From Streptomyces vinaceus (GTDB lineage Bacteria > Actinomycetota > Actinomycetes > Streptomycetales > Streptomycetaceae): a stretch of 64,000 nt of DNA. This document shows positions 46,920-55,246 of the stretch, piece after piece. Each line of letters begins with the position of its first letter. Position 1 is the stretch's first letter. Below the pieces are notes generated by a model. That model had not been told where the DNA came from, searched no databases, and saw nothing but the letters and a program-made list of their open reading frames with translations. The translations under genes were made by a program, and so were the position numbers. The stretch covers positions 2,241,001-2,305,000 of the forward strand of contig NZ_CP023692.1 in the NCBI RefSeq assembly GCF_008704935.1. Direction: 5' to 3'.

Positions 46920-47087
46920 TCACGCGGCGCGCGTGAAGCGGCTCCGTTGTCCTGTCACCCGCCGTTCGGGTTCCTGGCTGCGCGAGGAGGCGCGGCGCGC
47001 CTCCTTGGCCTCCTGGACCCGGCGGTACAGGGCGGCCTCGCGGATGAGGTCGGCGTGGCGGGCGGTGGCGATCTCGTACTCGAACAT
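46920..47087 (-). CDS. Small highly charged protein upstream of the LAL regulator, 55 residues
   Basis: ATG 47087 follows GAGGAG by 6 bases. The product opens MFEYEIATARHADLIREAAL and continues as one long, very basic helix (YRRVQEAKEARRASSRSQEP), ending in an Arg-rich tail. Codon positions follow the high-GC third-base rule of real genes. No known domain. Small proteins with this opening occur in several copies in streptomycetes, as far as I recall. It is 29 bases before the LAL regulator and likely cotranscribed with it. Confidence 0.72.
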   Translation of the reverse strand: MFEYEIATARHADLIREAALYRRVQEAKEARRASSRSQEPERRVTGQRSRFTRAA

Positions 47088-47238
47088 CTCGTACTCCTCG
47101 GTTCGCTCTTCTCGGCACCTCGTTCGGTGTGATCCAAGATTCGCGTCCCAGGGGGTGCCGGCACATCGGGCGCATGCCGCATCTGTACGGGCCGGGGGTC
47201 CTTAGGCCGCGGCCGAAGGACCCCGGGTCGGACCGGGA

Positions 47239-47284
47239 GTGCCTAGGAGGGGGTCCTAGGCGGACGGCTGGAGGTCCTAGGCGG
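47239..47284. repeat. CCTAGG repeats upstream of the small gene and LAL regulator
   Basis: CCTAGG occurs at 47242, 47255 and 47276, with the related CCTTAGG at 47200. The 12-mer GGTCCTAGGCGG is exact at 47252 and 47273, 21 bp (two helical turns) apart. The last copy contains the stop codon of the membrane-protein gene ending at 47277. Spacing suggests cooperative binding of a regulator, possibly autoregulation. Confidence 0.5.
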
Positions 47285-47870
47285 CCTTCGGGAGGGGAGC
47301 CAGGATGTCGAAGTACATGAGGCCGAAGAGCAGTACGCCGAGGGCGCCGAGGGCGACGGCGGCCCAGGAGACGGCGCGGACCCAGGTGGGGAGGGTTCGG
47401 CCGGGGGCGCCGAAGGCGGGGCGGGCCAGCACGAAGACGGCGAGCAGCAGGGCGAGGGTGGACAGGACGCCGTTGACGAGGGCGGTCATGTGCCAGGCGT
47501 CGCCGTACAGGGCATCGATCTTGGCCTCGGTGGTGGCGGCGTTGACCGACTCGATCTGGCCCACGAGGGTCTGGCGCTCGGCGATGACGCGCGAGACCCA
47601 GCTGCCGCTGAGGGCGACGAGGCCGAGTCCGGCCGCGACGACGGCGGAGGCCGCGGAGCCGACGCCCTCGGACCTCGCCTCGCTCTCGTCGAGCTCGTCG
47701 TGGAGTTCGTCGTCGAGGTCCTCGTCGGTGAGGTCGGCCTCGGGGGCCTGCGCGGCCTCGGCGCCCTCCGCGGCGGGGGCGTCCTTGAGGCCGGCCTCGG
47801 CCTCGGCGGCCTGCGGCTCGGCGGTGTCCGTCTCGGGAGCGGTCGGGTCGGCGGTCTTCGTGGTGTCCAT
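47277..47870 (-). CDS. Membrane protein with acidic N-terminal tail, unknown function
   Basis: A 197-residue protein; ATG 47870 opens MDTTKTADPTAPETD. The first 70 residues are disordered and rich in Ala, Glu and Asp. Three hydrophobic helices follow: about 72-92 (AASAVVAAGLGLVALSGSWV), 132-150 (VLSTLALLLAVFVLA) and 168-188 (VSWAAVALGALGVLLFGLMY). The loop between the first two is charged. I do not recognise the family. The stop codon lies inside a CCTAGG repeat. Confidence 0.78.
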   Translation of the reverse strand: MDTTKTADPTAPETDTAEPQAAEAEAGLKDAPAAEGAEAAQAPEADLTDEDLDDELHDELDESEARSEGVGSAASAVVAAGLGLVALSGSWVSRVIAERQTLVGQIESVNAATTEAKIDALYGDAWHMTALVNGVLSTLALLLAVFVLARPAFGAPGRTLPTWVRAVSWAAVALGALGVLLFGLMYFDILAPLPKAA

Positions 47871-47976
47871 GCGGGGCACCGTAGGCGGCTTGTCTGAGAG
47901 GTTTCTGAGAAGCCCCCGGCGCCTTCGGGCCGGGCCGGCCGCGGGCCCGGGACCGGGGCCGCGGCGGGGTGGCGGA

Positions 47977-50226
47977 TCAGCGGGACGCGGGGGCCGGCTC
48001 GGCGCCGTCCTCGCTGGTGGCGCGGGACGCGGCGGGCCGCTGCGCGGGCAGCGTCGCCCGCCCCCGGCACTCCGGGGGTTCGATGCTGATCCTGGGCAGC
48101 CGGCGGTCCAGCCAGGCGGGCAGCCACCAGTTGGCGCCGCCGAGCATGTGCATCAGGGCCGGGACCAGGAGGGTGCGCAGCACGAAGGCGTCGAGCGCGA
48201 CGGCCGCGGCGAGCGCTATGCCGAACATCGCGATGATCCGGTCGCCGCTGAGCACGAACGCCAGGAAGACCGAGATCATGATGACCGCCGCCGAATTGAT
48301 CACCCGGCTGGTCTCGGTGAGCCCGACGCGGACGGCCCGGCGGTTGTCGCCGGTCTCCAGCCACTCCTCGTACATGCGGCTGACCAGGAACACCTGGTAG
48401 TCCATGGACAGCCCGAAGAGCACCGACACCATGATCACCGGCAGGAAGGGCTCGATCGGGCCGGCGCTGCCCAGGCCCAGCAGCTCGCTGCCCCAGCCCC
48501 ACTGGAAGACGGCGACGACCACGCCGAAGGAGGAGGCCACGGCCGCGACGTTCATGGCGGCCGCCTTGAGCGGGATGCCAAGGGAGCGGAAGGCCAGCAG
48601 CAGCAGGACGCAGCCGAGGGCGATCACCACCCCGACGAACAGCGGCAGTTTCCCGACGATGACGTCGGCGAAGTCGTCGTAGCCCGCGGTCACGCCGCCG
48701 ACGTGGACGGTCATGGAGTTGCCCTGCCCGGCGGCCGGGATGACGTGCTCGCGCAACGTCGTGACCAGCTCGCTCGTGGCCCGGGACTGCGGGGCGGAAT
48801 CGGGGATGACGGTCAGGACGGCGGTGTCCCCGCTCCGGTTGAAGACGGCCGGGCCGGTGGCGGCGACGCCTTCGGTCGTACGGAGCGCCTCGGCCAGCCG
48901 CTCGACGGCGAGCCGGTCCCCGGCGCCGTCGAGCCGGGAGACGACGGTGAGCGGGCCGTTCACTCCCGGCCCGAACCCGTCGGCGAGCAGGTCGTAGGCC
49001 TGCCGTGTGGTGGAGCCCGCCGGGTTGTTGCCCTGGTCGGAGGTGCCCAGGTGGAGCGAGAAGGTGGGCAGCGCCAGGACCACCATGACCAGCGTGGCGA
49101 CGATGCCGAGCAGCTTGGGGCGGCGCTCCACGAAGGCCGACCAGCGGGCGGCAAAGCCGGTGGGCGTCTCGGGCCGCGGGCCCTGCGCGGCGAGCCTGCG
49201 TCGTTCGCGGCGCGAGAGGGCGCGCATGCCGATGTACGAGAGGAGGGCGGGGAGCAGGGTGACCGAGGCGGCGACGGTCAGCACCACCGTGAGGGAGGCG
49301 GCGATCGCGACGCCGTTCAGGAAGTTCAGCCGCAGCACCAGCATGCCGAGCAGCGCGATGCAGACGGTGGCCCCGGCGAAGACGACGGCCCGGCCCGTGG
49401 TGGCGACGGCCCGTGCCGCGGCCTCCTCGACCGGCAGCCCCCGCATGAGGCCCTTGCGGTGCCGGGTCACGATGAACAGGGCGTAGTCGATGCCGACGCC
49501 GAGCCCGACGAGGGTGCCGAGCATCGGGGCGAAGTCGGCGACGGACATGGCGTGCCCGAGCAGGGTGATACCGAAATACGCGGTGCCCACACTGACCAGG
49601 GCGGTCGCGATGGGCAGCAGGCTCGCGGCGAGCGAGCCGAAGGCGAGGAAGAGGACCAGGGCCGCAACGGCCACACCGATGACCTCCGCGAGGTGGGCGG
49701 AGCGCGCCTCGGTCAGGGCGACGGCCTGCCCGCCGAGCTCGACCTGGAGGCCGTCCGCCTCGGTGGCGGGGTTCTTCGCGGCGTCGACCACGGCCTTGGC
49801 CTGCGCCTTGGGCACGGAGTCGGCCGGCCGGTCGAACGTCACCACGGCGTAGGCGGTCCGGCCGTCGGGGCTGATCTGCGCGGCGCTCTCGGGGCCGGGT
49901 CCGTAGGGGCCGACGACCGAACCGACTCCGGGGAGCCCGGCGATGGTGTCGAGGGCCTTGGCCATGCGCTGTTCGACGGCGGGAGTACGGACGCTCTGAT
50001 GCTCCGGGGCCCGCCACACGAGGGTGTCGGTGTCTCCGCCCTGGCCGTGGAAGCCCGCGCGCAGGAGGGCGTGGGCCCGGCTGGACTCGGTGCCGGGGAC
50101 CTCGTAGTCGTTGGAGAACGCCGATCCGGCGCTCCCCGCGGCCAGGGCGGCGCCGCCGAGGGCGAGCAGCCAGATGAGGACGGCCGGCAGGCGGTGCCGC
50201 AGGCACCAGCGCGCGATCACTGCCAA
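47977..50226 (-). CDS. MMPL/RND-family membrane transporter
   Basis: A 749-residue, about 12-helix transporter of the MMPL family, related to lipid and drug exporters. Two RND repeats are clear: after the first extracellular domain, TALVSVGTAYFGITLL and GLGVGIDYALFIVTRHR, and in the second half SVLFGLSMDYQVFLVSRMYE with the proton-relay Asp-Tyr pairs. The start is likely TTG 50226, eight bases after GGGAG; GTG 50220 is too far from it. No regulator is adjacent. Substrate is unknown: lipid, siderophore or antibiotic are all possible. Confidence 0.93.
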   Translation of the reverse strand: MAVIARWCLRHRLPAVLIWLLALGGAALAAGSAGSAFSNDYEVPGTESSRAHALLRAGFHGQGGDTDTLVWRAPEHQSVRTPAVEQRMAKALDTIAGLPGVGSVVGPYGPGPESAAQISPDGRTAYAVVTFDRPADSVPKAQAKAVVDAAKNPATEADGLQVELGGQAVALTEARSAHLAEVIGVAVAALVLFLAFGSLAASLLPIATALVSVGTAYFGITLLGHAMSVADFAPMLGTLVGLGVGIDYALFIVTRHRKGLMRGLPVEEAAARAVATTGRAVVFAGATVCIALLGMLVLRLNFLNGVAIAASLTVVLTVAASVTLLPALLSYIGMRALSRRERRRLAAQGPRPETPTGFAARWSAFVERRPKLLGIVATLVMVVLALPTFSLHLGTSDQGNNPAGSTTRQAYDLLADGFGPGVNGPLTVVSRLDGAGDRLAVERLAEALRTTEGVAATGPAVFNRSGDTAVLTVIPDSAPQSRATSELVTTLREHVIPAAGQGNSMTVHVGGVTAGYDDFADVIVGKLPLFVGVVIALGCVLLLLAFRSLGIPLKAAAMNVAAVASSFGVVVAVFQWGWGSELLGLGSAGPIEPFLPVIMVSVLFGLSMDYQVFLVSRMYEEWLETGDNRRAVRVGLTETSRVINSAAVIMISVFLAFVLSGDRIIAMFGIALAAAVALDAFVLRTLLVPALMHMLGGANWWLPAWLDRRLPRISIEPPECRGRATLPAQRPAASRATSEDGAEPAPASR

Positions 50227-50340
50227 CGGACGTGCTCCCTGGTGGTTCGGATCTTTACCGGGGCTGCCCGACGCAAAGACGCTGGAACTCGTGAAGGCCC
50301 GGCCGGGACCCGGGGGATCGCCCAGGGACCTGCCGGAGTT

Positions 50341-50360
50341 CGGCCGAGATCGGCCGAGAT
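50341..50360. repeat. Tandem 10-bp repeat before the MMPL gene
   Basis: CGGCCGAGAT occurs twice head to tail, about 115 bases upstream of the transporter start. One helical turn per unit could suit a regulator, but two copies are weak evidence. Confidence 0.4.
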
Positions 50361-50450
50361 GGTCTGCACCGACACGATCCCAGCGTTTGATGATCGTTGG
50401 CCCCTTTCGTGTGCATCGTCACAGGGGTCGGGCGCGGTACGGGGCCAAGG

Positions 50451-50852
50451 TCATCCGCCGGACGGGCCGTTCGCCGGACCGTCCGGTCCGTCGGCCCGGT
50501 AGCCGGGGACGGAAGGCCACCTGACGGTGAGCACCACCGCGTCCTCCTCGGCGTACCAGGAGTGGTCCACGCCCCGGCCCCAGACCACGTAGTCGCCCTG
50601 TTCGGCGAGGACGACGGTCCGGCCGGGGAACTCCAGCCGGAAGCGGCCGCTGATCAGCACCTGGAGCGCGGTGCGCTCCTCGCCCCGCACCCACCGGGCC
50701 CGCTCCTCGCCCTTCGGGTGGACCCCCCACTTGATCTCCACGTCCTCGCTGTGGCGGGGATCGGCGGGGTCCTTGAAGTGGCCGAGGAGCCAGCCGCGGT
50801 CGGCGGCGGCGTCCGGGGCGGCCTTGCCGGTGTAGATGGAGTCGTCGTTCAC
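50451..50852 (-). CDS. Cupin-domain protein
   Basis: A 133-residue single-domain cupin (GTG 50852). The barrel is marked by VEIKWGVHPKGEERARWVRG, QVLISGRFRLEFPG and GDYVVWGRGVDHSWYAEED. Motif 1 has a single histidine (WGVH) and motif 2 ends in DHSW, so metal ligands are partly kept. No DNA-binding domain is attached, so it may be an enzyme or binding protein; role unknown. Divergent from a GNAT gene. Confidence 0.82.
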   Translation of the reverse strand: MNDDSIYTGKAAPDAAADRGWLLGHFKDPADPRHSEDVEIKWGVHPKGEERARWVRGEERTALQVLISGRFRLEFPGRTVVLAEQGDYVVWGRGVDHSWYAEEDAVVLTVRWPSVPGYRADGPDGPANGPSGG

Positions 50853-50906
50853 GGGGTGAGGCTAATGCAGTTGTGCGGGCGGGCAGACCGCTGGTGAGCT
50901 GGCCCG

Positions 50907-51731
50907 ATGACGATGGATGCTGACGAACTGGCGGACGTACGGGCCGCGTACGACCGGGAGATGCGCCGCGACGCGCGGCCGGACACCGCGGACGCGCGGG
51001 TGGAGCGGGCGGGGGCGGTCGTACGGCAGAGCGCGCCGGACGGCGCCGGTGGCGGTCGCGGTGCCGAGTGGAACAGGGTGCTCTGGTCCGACCTCGACGA
51101 GGAGACGGCGGACGCGGAGATCGCGGCGCAGGTGGCGTACTTCGCGGGGCGCGGGGCCGGCGAGGTCGAGTGGAAGCTGTACGGCCACGACCGGCCCGCC
51201 GATCTCGGGGACCGGCTGCGCGCGGCGGGCTTCGTACCGGAACCGGCCGAGACCCTGATGGTGGGGCGGGCGGACGAGCTCGCCGCGCTGCCGGTGGAGC
51301 CGCCCACGGGGATCACCCTGCGGGCGGTGACGGACGAGGCGGGCGTCGACCTGATGGTGGACGTGCGCGCCAAGGCCTTCGGCACCGAGCGCCCGGCCAT
51401 GCGGCACCTGCTGCTCACCCTGCTGAGGGAGGAGCCGGAGACCATCGCGGCGGTGGTGGCGATGGCCGGGGACACCCCGGTGAGCGCGGCCCGCATGGAG
51501 ATGCGCCCGGGCGCGTCCTTCGCCGGACTCTGGGGCGGCGGCACCCTGCCGCAGTGGCGGGGCCGGGGGATCTACCGCCTCCTGGTCGCCCACCGTGCCC
51601 GGATCGCGGCGGACCGCGGCATCCGCTACCTCCAGGTCGACGCCTCCGCCGACAGCCGCCCGATCCTTGAGCGCCTGGGTTTCGCGACTCTGGGCACGAC
51701 GGTCCCGTACGTCTGGACCGCAAAGCCGTAG
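50907..51731 (+). CDS. GNAT-family N-acetyltransferase
   Basis: A 274-residue protein with two parts. Residues 1-125 form a degenerate, GNAT-like N-terminal half. Residues 126-274 form a functional-looking GNAT domain with the acetyl-CoA loop LPQWRGRGIYRLLVAHR and the C-terminal YLQVDASADSRPILERLGF. Substrate unknown. The gene pair 50907-52265 is likely cotranscribed (33-base gap). Confidence 0.88.
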   Translation: MTMDADELADVRAAYDREMRRDARPDTADARVERAGAVVRQSAPDGAGGGRGAEWNRVLWSDLDEETADAEIAAQVAYFAGRGAGEVEWKLYGHDRPADLGDRLRAAGFVPEPAETLMVGRADELAALPVEPPTGITLRAVTDEAGVDLMVDVRAKAFGTERPAMRHLLLTLLREEPETIAAVVAMAGDTPVSAARMEMRPGASFAGLWGGGTLPQWRGRGIYRLLVAHRARIAADRGIRYLQVDASADSRPILERLGFATLGTTVPYVWTAKP

Positions 51732-51764
51732 CGGAGGCGGGAGGCTGCGGGGGAAGATCGCCGG

Positions 51765-52265
51765 ATGGAACGTATCGGACCGCCCCTGACCGGGGACGAG
51801 CGGGAAACGCTGCGCGCATTCCTCGACTACCACCGGGCCACCCTCGCCTGGAAGTGCGAGGGGCTCACCGACGAGGAGCTCCGGCGGCCTTCGATGCCGC
51901 CGTCCACCCTGTCCCTGCTGGGCCTGGTCCGGCACATGGGCGAGGTCGAGCGGCACTGGTTCCGCCGCACCGTGAACGGGGAGGAGCTCCCCCACCTCTG
52001 GTCCGACACCCACGACTTCCAGGCCGCCTACGAGGCCTCCGGCGCCACGCGCGAGGAGGCGTTCGCGGCCTGGGAGGCGGAGGTCGCGCACGCACGCCGC
52101 ATCGAGGCGGCCGCCGAGTCCCTCGACGTGACGGCGTACGTGCCCAGTTGGAAGGAGGACGCCTCGCTGCGCCTCGTCATGCTCCACCTGATCCACGAGT
52201 ACGCGCGCCACAACGGCCACGCCGACTTCCTCCGCCAGGCCATCGACGGCGCCACCGGAGCCTGA
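51765..52265 (+). CDS. DinB/DUF664-family protein
   Basis: A 166-residue four-helix-bundle protein of the DinB superfamily (DUF664 branch). The metal-binding histidine set is seen as LVRHMGEVERHWF near residue 55 and HLIHEYARHNGHADFLR near 145. In actinobacteria such proteins include mycothiol-dependent S-transferases, so a thiol-transfer role is possible; specific substrate unknown. ATG follows GGGGAAG. Confidence 0.88.
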   Translation: MERIGPPLTGDERETLRAFLDYHRATLAWKCEGLTDEELRRPSMPPSTLSLLGLVRHMGEVERHWFRRTVNGEELPHLWSDTHDFQAAYEASGATREEAFAAWEAEVAHARRIEAAAESLDVTAYVPSWKEDASLRLVMLHLIHEYARHNGHADFLRQAIDGATGA

Positions 52266-52354
52266 CCGCCCGCGCCGCACCCGCCGCACACCCCGCCCCG
52301 CCCCGCCCTGCCCCGCACGCCAGACGCCCTGTCCCTCCTGCCCCGTCCCTCCCG

Positions 52355-53089
52355 TCAGGCCGCGCGCCAGTAGCCCAGGCCGTTCACCCGCTGCTTCGGC
52401 AGGGAGAGGTCCTTGCGGAGGTACGCCATCAGCGTGCGCGTCGTGGCGGTGTCGCAGGCCAGCCAGACGTAGGCCGACTCCGGGTCCGCGACGAGCTCCG
52501 GGAGCTCCGCCTTGACCTGTTCGACCAGCGCCGCGCCGGCCCGCCCGACCCGCCGGACATCGTGCCGGGCCGGGTCCAGCCGGACCGGGAGGCCGGCGTC
52601 CGAGGCGTGCTGGGTCTCCAGCCAGATCGTCGCCGGGGTCTGCGGGTAGGCGTCCAGCAGGGAGTTGATCGCCGGTACCGAGGCCGGGTCGCCGATCACC
52701 AGCAGCCGCCGCGGCTCCGGCGCCGGCGCGCTGAAGCCCGTCCCCTGGACGGTGGCCTCGATGGTGTCGCCCGCCTTCGCGGCCCGCGCCCACGCGCTCG
52801 CGGGACCCTCGTGGAGGGCGAACTCCAGGGCGAACGTGCCCGCCGCCGGATCCGGGTCGACGAGGGTGTACGCCCGCGTGTGCGGCTTGCCCGCGTTGTC
52901 GAACCACAGCCGCACCCACATCGTCGGGTGGAGCGATTCCCCCGCCGCGGCCAGCAGCCCGCCGTCGCTCACGTACACGCGGCGGTAGTGCTCCGTCACC
53001 TCTTCCGTGCCCGTGACCGTGAAGGTGAAGTCCTTGCCGCGCAGGAGCCGCAGGACCACGCCCTCCCATCCCTTGCCGACGCCTGCCAT
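52355..53089 (-). CDS. Siderophore-interacting protein (ferric-siderophore reductase)
   Basis: A 244-residue flavoprotein of the SIP/ViuB family, which reduces iron from hydroxamate siderophores using NAD(P)H and FAD. The FAD domain shows AYTLVDPDP (an RxYT-type motif) and an EFALHEGPASAWARAAKAGD turn. The reductase half has LLVIGDPASVPAINSLLDAY and the C-terminal YLRKDLSLPKQRVNGLGYWR. ATG 53089 follows GAGGGG and lies 33 bases from a DmdR/IdeR-type iron box (53123-53141), so transcription should rise on iron starvation. It is divergent from the acylase gene. Confidence 0.93.
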   Translation of the reverse strand: MAGVGKGWEGVVLRLLRGKDFTFTVTGTEEVTEHYRRVYVSDGGLLAAAGESLHPTMWVRLWFDNAGKPHTRAYTLVDPDPAAGTFALEFALHEGPASAWARAAKAGDTIEATVQGTGFSAPAPEPRRLLVIGDPASVPAINSLLDAYPQTPATIWLETQHASDAGLPVRLDPARHDVRRVGRAGAALVEQVKAELPELVADPESAYVWLACDTATTRTLMAYLRKDLSLPKQRVNGLGYWRAA

Positions 53090-53122
53090 GTGCGACCACC
53101 CCTCCCCGACGAACCCCTATAG

Positions 53123-53141
53123 TTAGGGCAGCCTAACCTAA
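53123..53141. promoter_or_regulatory. Iron box (DmdR/IdeR/DtxR operator)
   Basis: TTAGGGCAGCCTAACCTAA matches 16 of 19 positions of the consensus TTAGGTTAGGCTAACCTAA. It sits between the SIP gene (-) and the acylase gene (+) and should repress both when iron is plentiful. Confidence 0.9.
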
Positions 53142-53158
53142 TGCACTGGGGGAAGAGT

Positions 53159-55246
53159 GTGAGCCTTCTGAACGACGCCGCCAACGCCGCCGACGAGCCC
53201 TTCGAGCTCTACCGGGACGACTGGGGCATCCCCCATCTGCGCGCCCGCGACGCCGACCGGCTCGCCTACGCCCAGGGCCACGCCACCGCCCTCGACCGCG
53301 CCTGGCAGCTGGAGGTCGAACGCCACCGGGCCCAGGGCTCCAGCGCCGCCTTCCTCGGCCCGGACTCCGTCGCCTGGGACCGGTTCGTCCGCCAGGCCCG
53401 GCTCGCCGACACCGCCCGCCGCTGCCACGAGGCCCTCGACCCCGGGACCGCCGCCTGGGTCGGGTCCTACGTGGACGGCGTCAACGACGGGCTCGCCCGG
53501 GGCGCCGCCCGCGACGAGCGGTTCGCCCGCACCGGGCACACCCCCACCCCGTGGGAACCGTGGGTCCCGCTCGGCATCTGGGTCGCCACCCACATCCTCT
53601 TCGCCGGCTTCGCCACCAAGCTGTGGCGCGAGCGCGTGGGCCGCGCCCTCGGGGACGGGGCCGTCACCCTCTTCGCCACCGACGGCCCCGGCACCGCCGG
53701 CAGCAACGGCTGGCTGGTCCCGGGCGACCGGACCGCCTCCGGCTCGGCGCTCATCGCGGGCGACCCGCACCGGTTCATCGAAGACCCGGGCGTCTACCAG
53801 CAGATACGGCTCTCCTGCCCCGAGTACGACGTCATCGGCCTGGCCGTCCCCGGCATCCCCGGCCTCGGCCACTTCGGGCACACCGGCAGCGCCGCCTGGG
53901 CGATCACCAACGCCATGGCCGACTACCAGGACCTCTACGTCGAGCGGCTGCGCCCCGCGGCCGAAGACGGCGCCGTCGAGGCCCTGGGCCCCGACGGCGC
54001 ATGGGAGCCCGTGCACCGGCACACCGAGACGATCGCCGTCGCGGGAGCCGAGCCGGTGGAGGTGGAGGTCCTGGAGACCGCCCGCGGCCCCGTGATCGTC
54101 CACGAGGACTCGGCGGACCAGACCCTCTCGCTGCGCTACCCGCCCCGCGTCCGCCGCGACCTCGGCTTCGCCGTCCTCCCCGCCCTGCTGCGCGCCCGTA
54201 CCGTCGCCGACATCGACCGCGCGCTCGACGGCTGGGCCGAGCCCGTCAACGTCGTCCACGCCGCCGACACCGAGGGCGGCCTGCTGCACCGCGTGGCCGG
54301 CGCCGTCCCGCTGCGCGACCCGGCCAACCGGCTGCGCCCGGTGCCCGCCTGGGACCCCCGGTACGCCTGGCAGGGCTGGGCCCGGACCCCCGCCGAACCC
54401 GTGCAGGGCTTCGCCGTCATGGCCAACGCGCGCGGCATCGCCTCGCCGCTCGGCGTGGAGTTCGCACCCCCGCACCGCGCCAACCGCATCCGCGAGCTGC
54501 TCTCCGGCTCGGCGCGCTGGTCCGCGAAGGCGATGGCCGACGTGCACGGGGACACCCACCTCGCCTCGGCCGAGCCACTGCTGGCCCTGCTGCCCGCTCT
54601 CGACGGCCTCTCCCCCGCCGCGCGGGCGCTGCGCGAGCGGCTGCTGGCCTGGGACCGGCACATGGCCGCCGAGAGCACCGACGCCACCGTCTTCTCGGCG
54701 CTGCGGACCGCGGCCGTACGCCGCTTCGCCGCCGATCCCGCGCTCGCCGCCCTGGCGGGGGCGCCGACCGGCCCCGAGGTGTTCCACCCCTGGCTGTACC
54801 TGGTCCCCCGCGTCGGCTACGCACTGGAGGGGCTGCTGACCACCCCGCTGCTGCCCGCCCTGGACCGGGCGGCCCACGTACGCGCCGCCCTGGAGGAGAC
54901 GGCCGCGGCGGACACCCCCGACACCCCGTGGTCGCAGGTGCACCGCCTCGCGCCCTGGTCCGCGCGGCCCGACCCCGATGCCGAGTGGCCCGGGCTCGGC
55001 GGCGACCATGACTGCGTGAACGCCACTTCCTCCGTGCCCGGTTTCACCGATCTCAGCGCCCGCGCGTCGGCGGCGCGCTACGTGTGGGACCTGGCCCGCC
55101 GCGAGGACAGCCTCTGGGCGGTCCCCCTCGGCGCGGACGGCGTCACCGGATCACCCCACCACCGCGACCAGCTCCCGTACTGGGCTCGGTGCGAACTCGT
55201 CCCCGTCGTCACCGACTGGACCCGTCTCACCAAGGAATCCGTATGA
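53159..55246 (+). CDS. Penicillin-acylase-family Ntn hydrolase under iron control
   Basis: A 695-residue hydrolase. I prefer GTG 53159 behind GGGGGAAG; the ATG at 53141 overlaps the iron box and has no ribosome site. The family nucleophile is Ser182 in GPGTAGSNGWLVPG, where self-cleavage would free the beta chain. The GDPHRF motif follows. There is no signal peptide, so unlike periplasmic acylases it probably acts in the cytoplasm. Iron control and neighbours suggest cleavage or exchange of an acyl group on a siderophore. Similar acylase genes have been noted with desferrioxamine loci (desG, from memory). The ATGA overlap with the next gene indicates coupled translation. Confidence 0.9.
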   Translation: MSLLNDAANAADEPFELYRDDWGIPHLRARDADRLAYAQGHATALDRAWQLEVERHRAQGSSAAFLGPDSVAWDRFVRQARLADTARRCHEALDPGTAAWVGSYVDGVNDGLARGAARDERFARTGHTPTPWEPWVPLGIWVATHILFAGFATKLWRERVGRALGDGAVTLFATDGPGTAGSNGWLVPGDRTASGSALIAGDPHRFIEDPGVYQQIRLSCPEYDVIGLAVPGIPGLGHFGHTGSAAWAITNAMADYQDLYVERLRPAAEDGAVEALGPDGAWEPVHRHTETIAVAGAEPVEVEVLETARGPVIVHEDSADQTLSLRYPPRVRRDLGFAVLPALLRARTVADIDRALDGWAEPVNVVHAADTEGGLLHRVAGAVPLRDPANRLRPVPAWDPRYAWQGWARTPAEPVQGFAVMANARGIASPLGVEFAPPHRANRIRELLSGSARWSAKAMADVHGDTHLASAEPLLALLPALDGLSPAARALRERLLAWDRHMAAESTDATVFSALRTAAVRRFAADPALAALAGAPTGPEVFHPWLYLVPRVGYALEGLLTTPLLPALDRAAHVRAALEETAAADTPDTPWSQVHRLAPWSARPDPDAEWPGLGGDHDCVNATSSVPGFTDLSARASAARYVWDLARREDSLWAVPLGADGVTGSPHHRDQLPYWARCELVPVVTDWTRLTKESV

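Noticed and set aside
53138..55009. 623-residue minus-strand frame
   Set aside because: Antisense to the acylase gene; Gly/Val-rich shadow without motifs.
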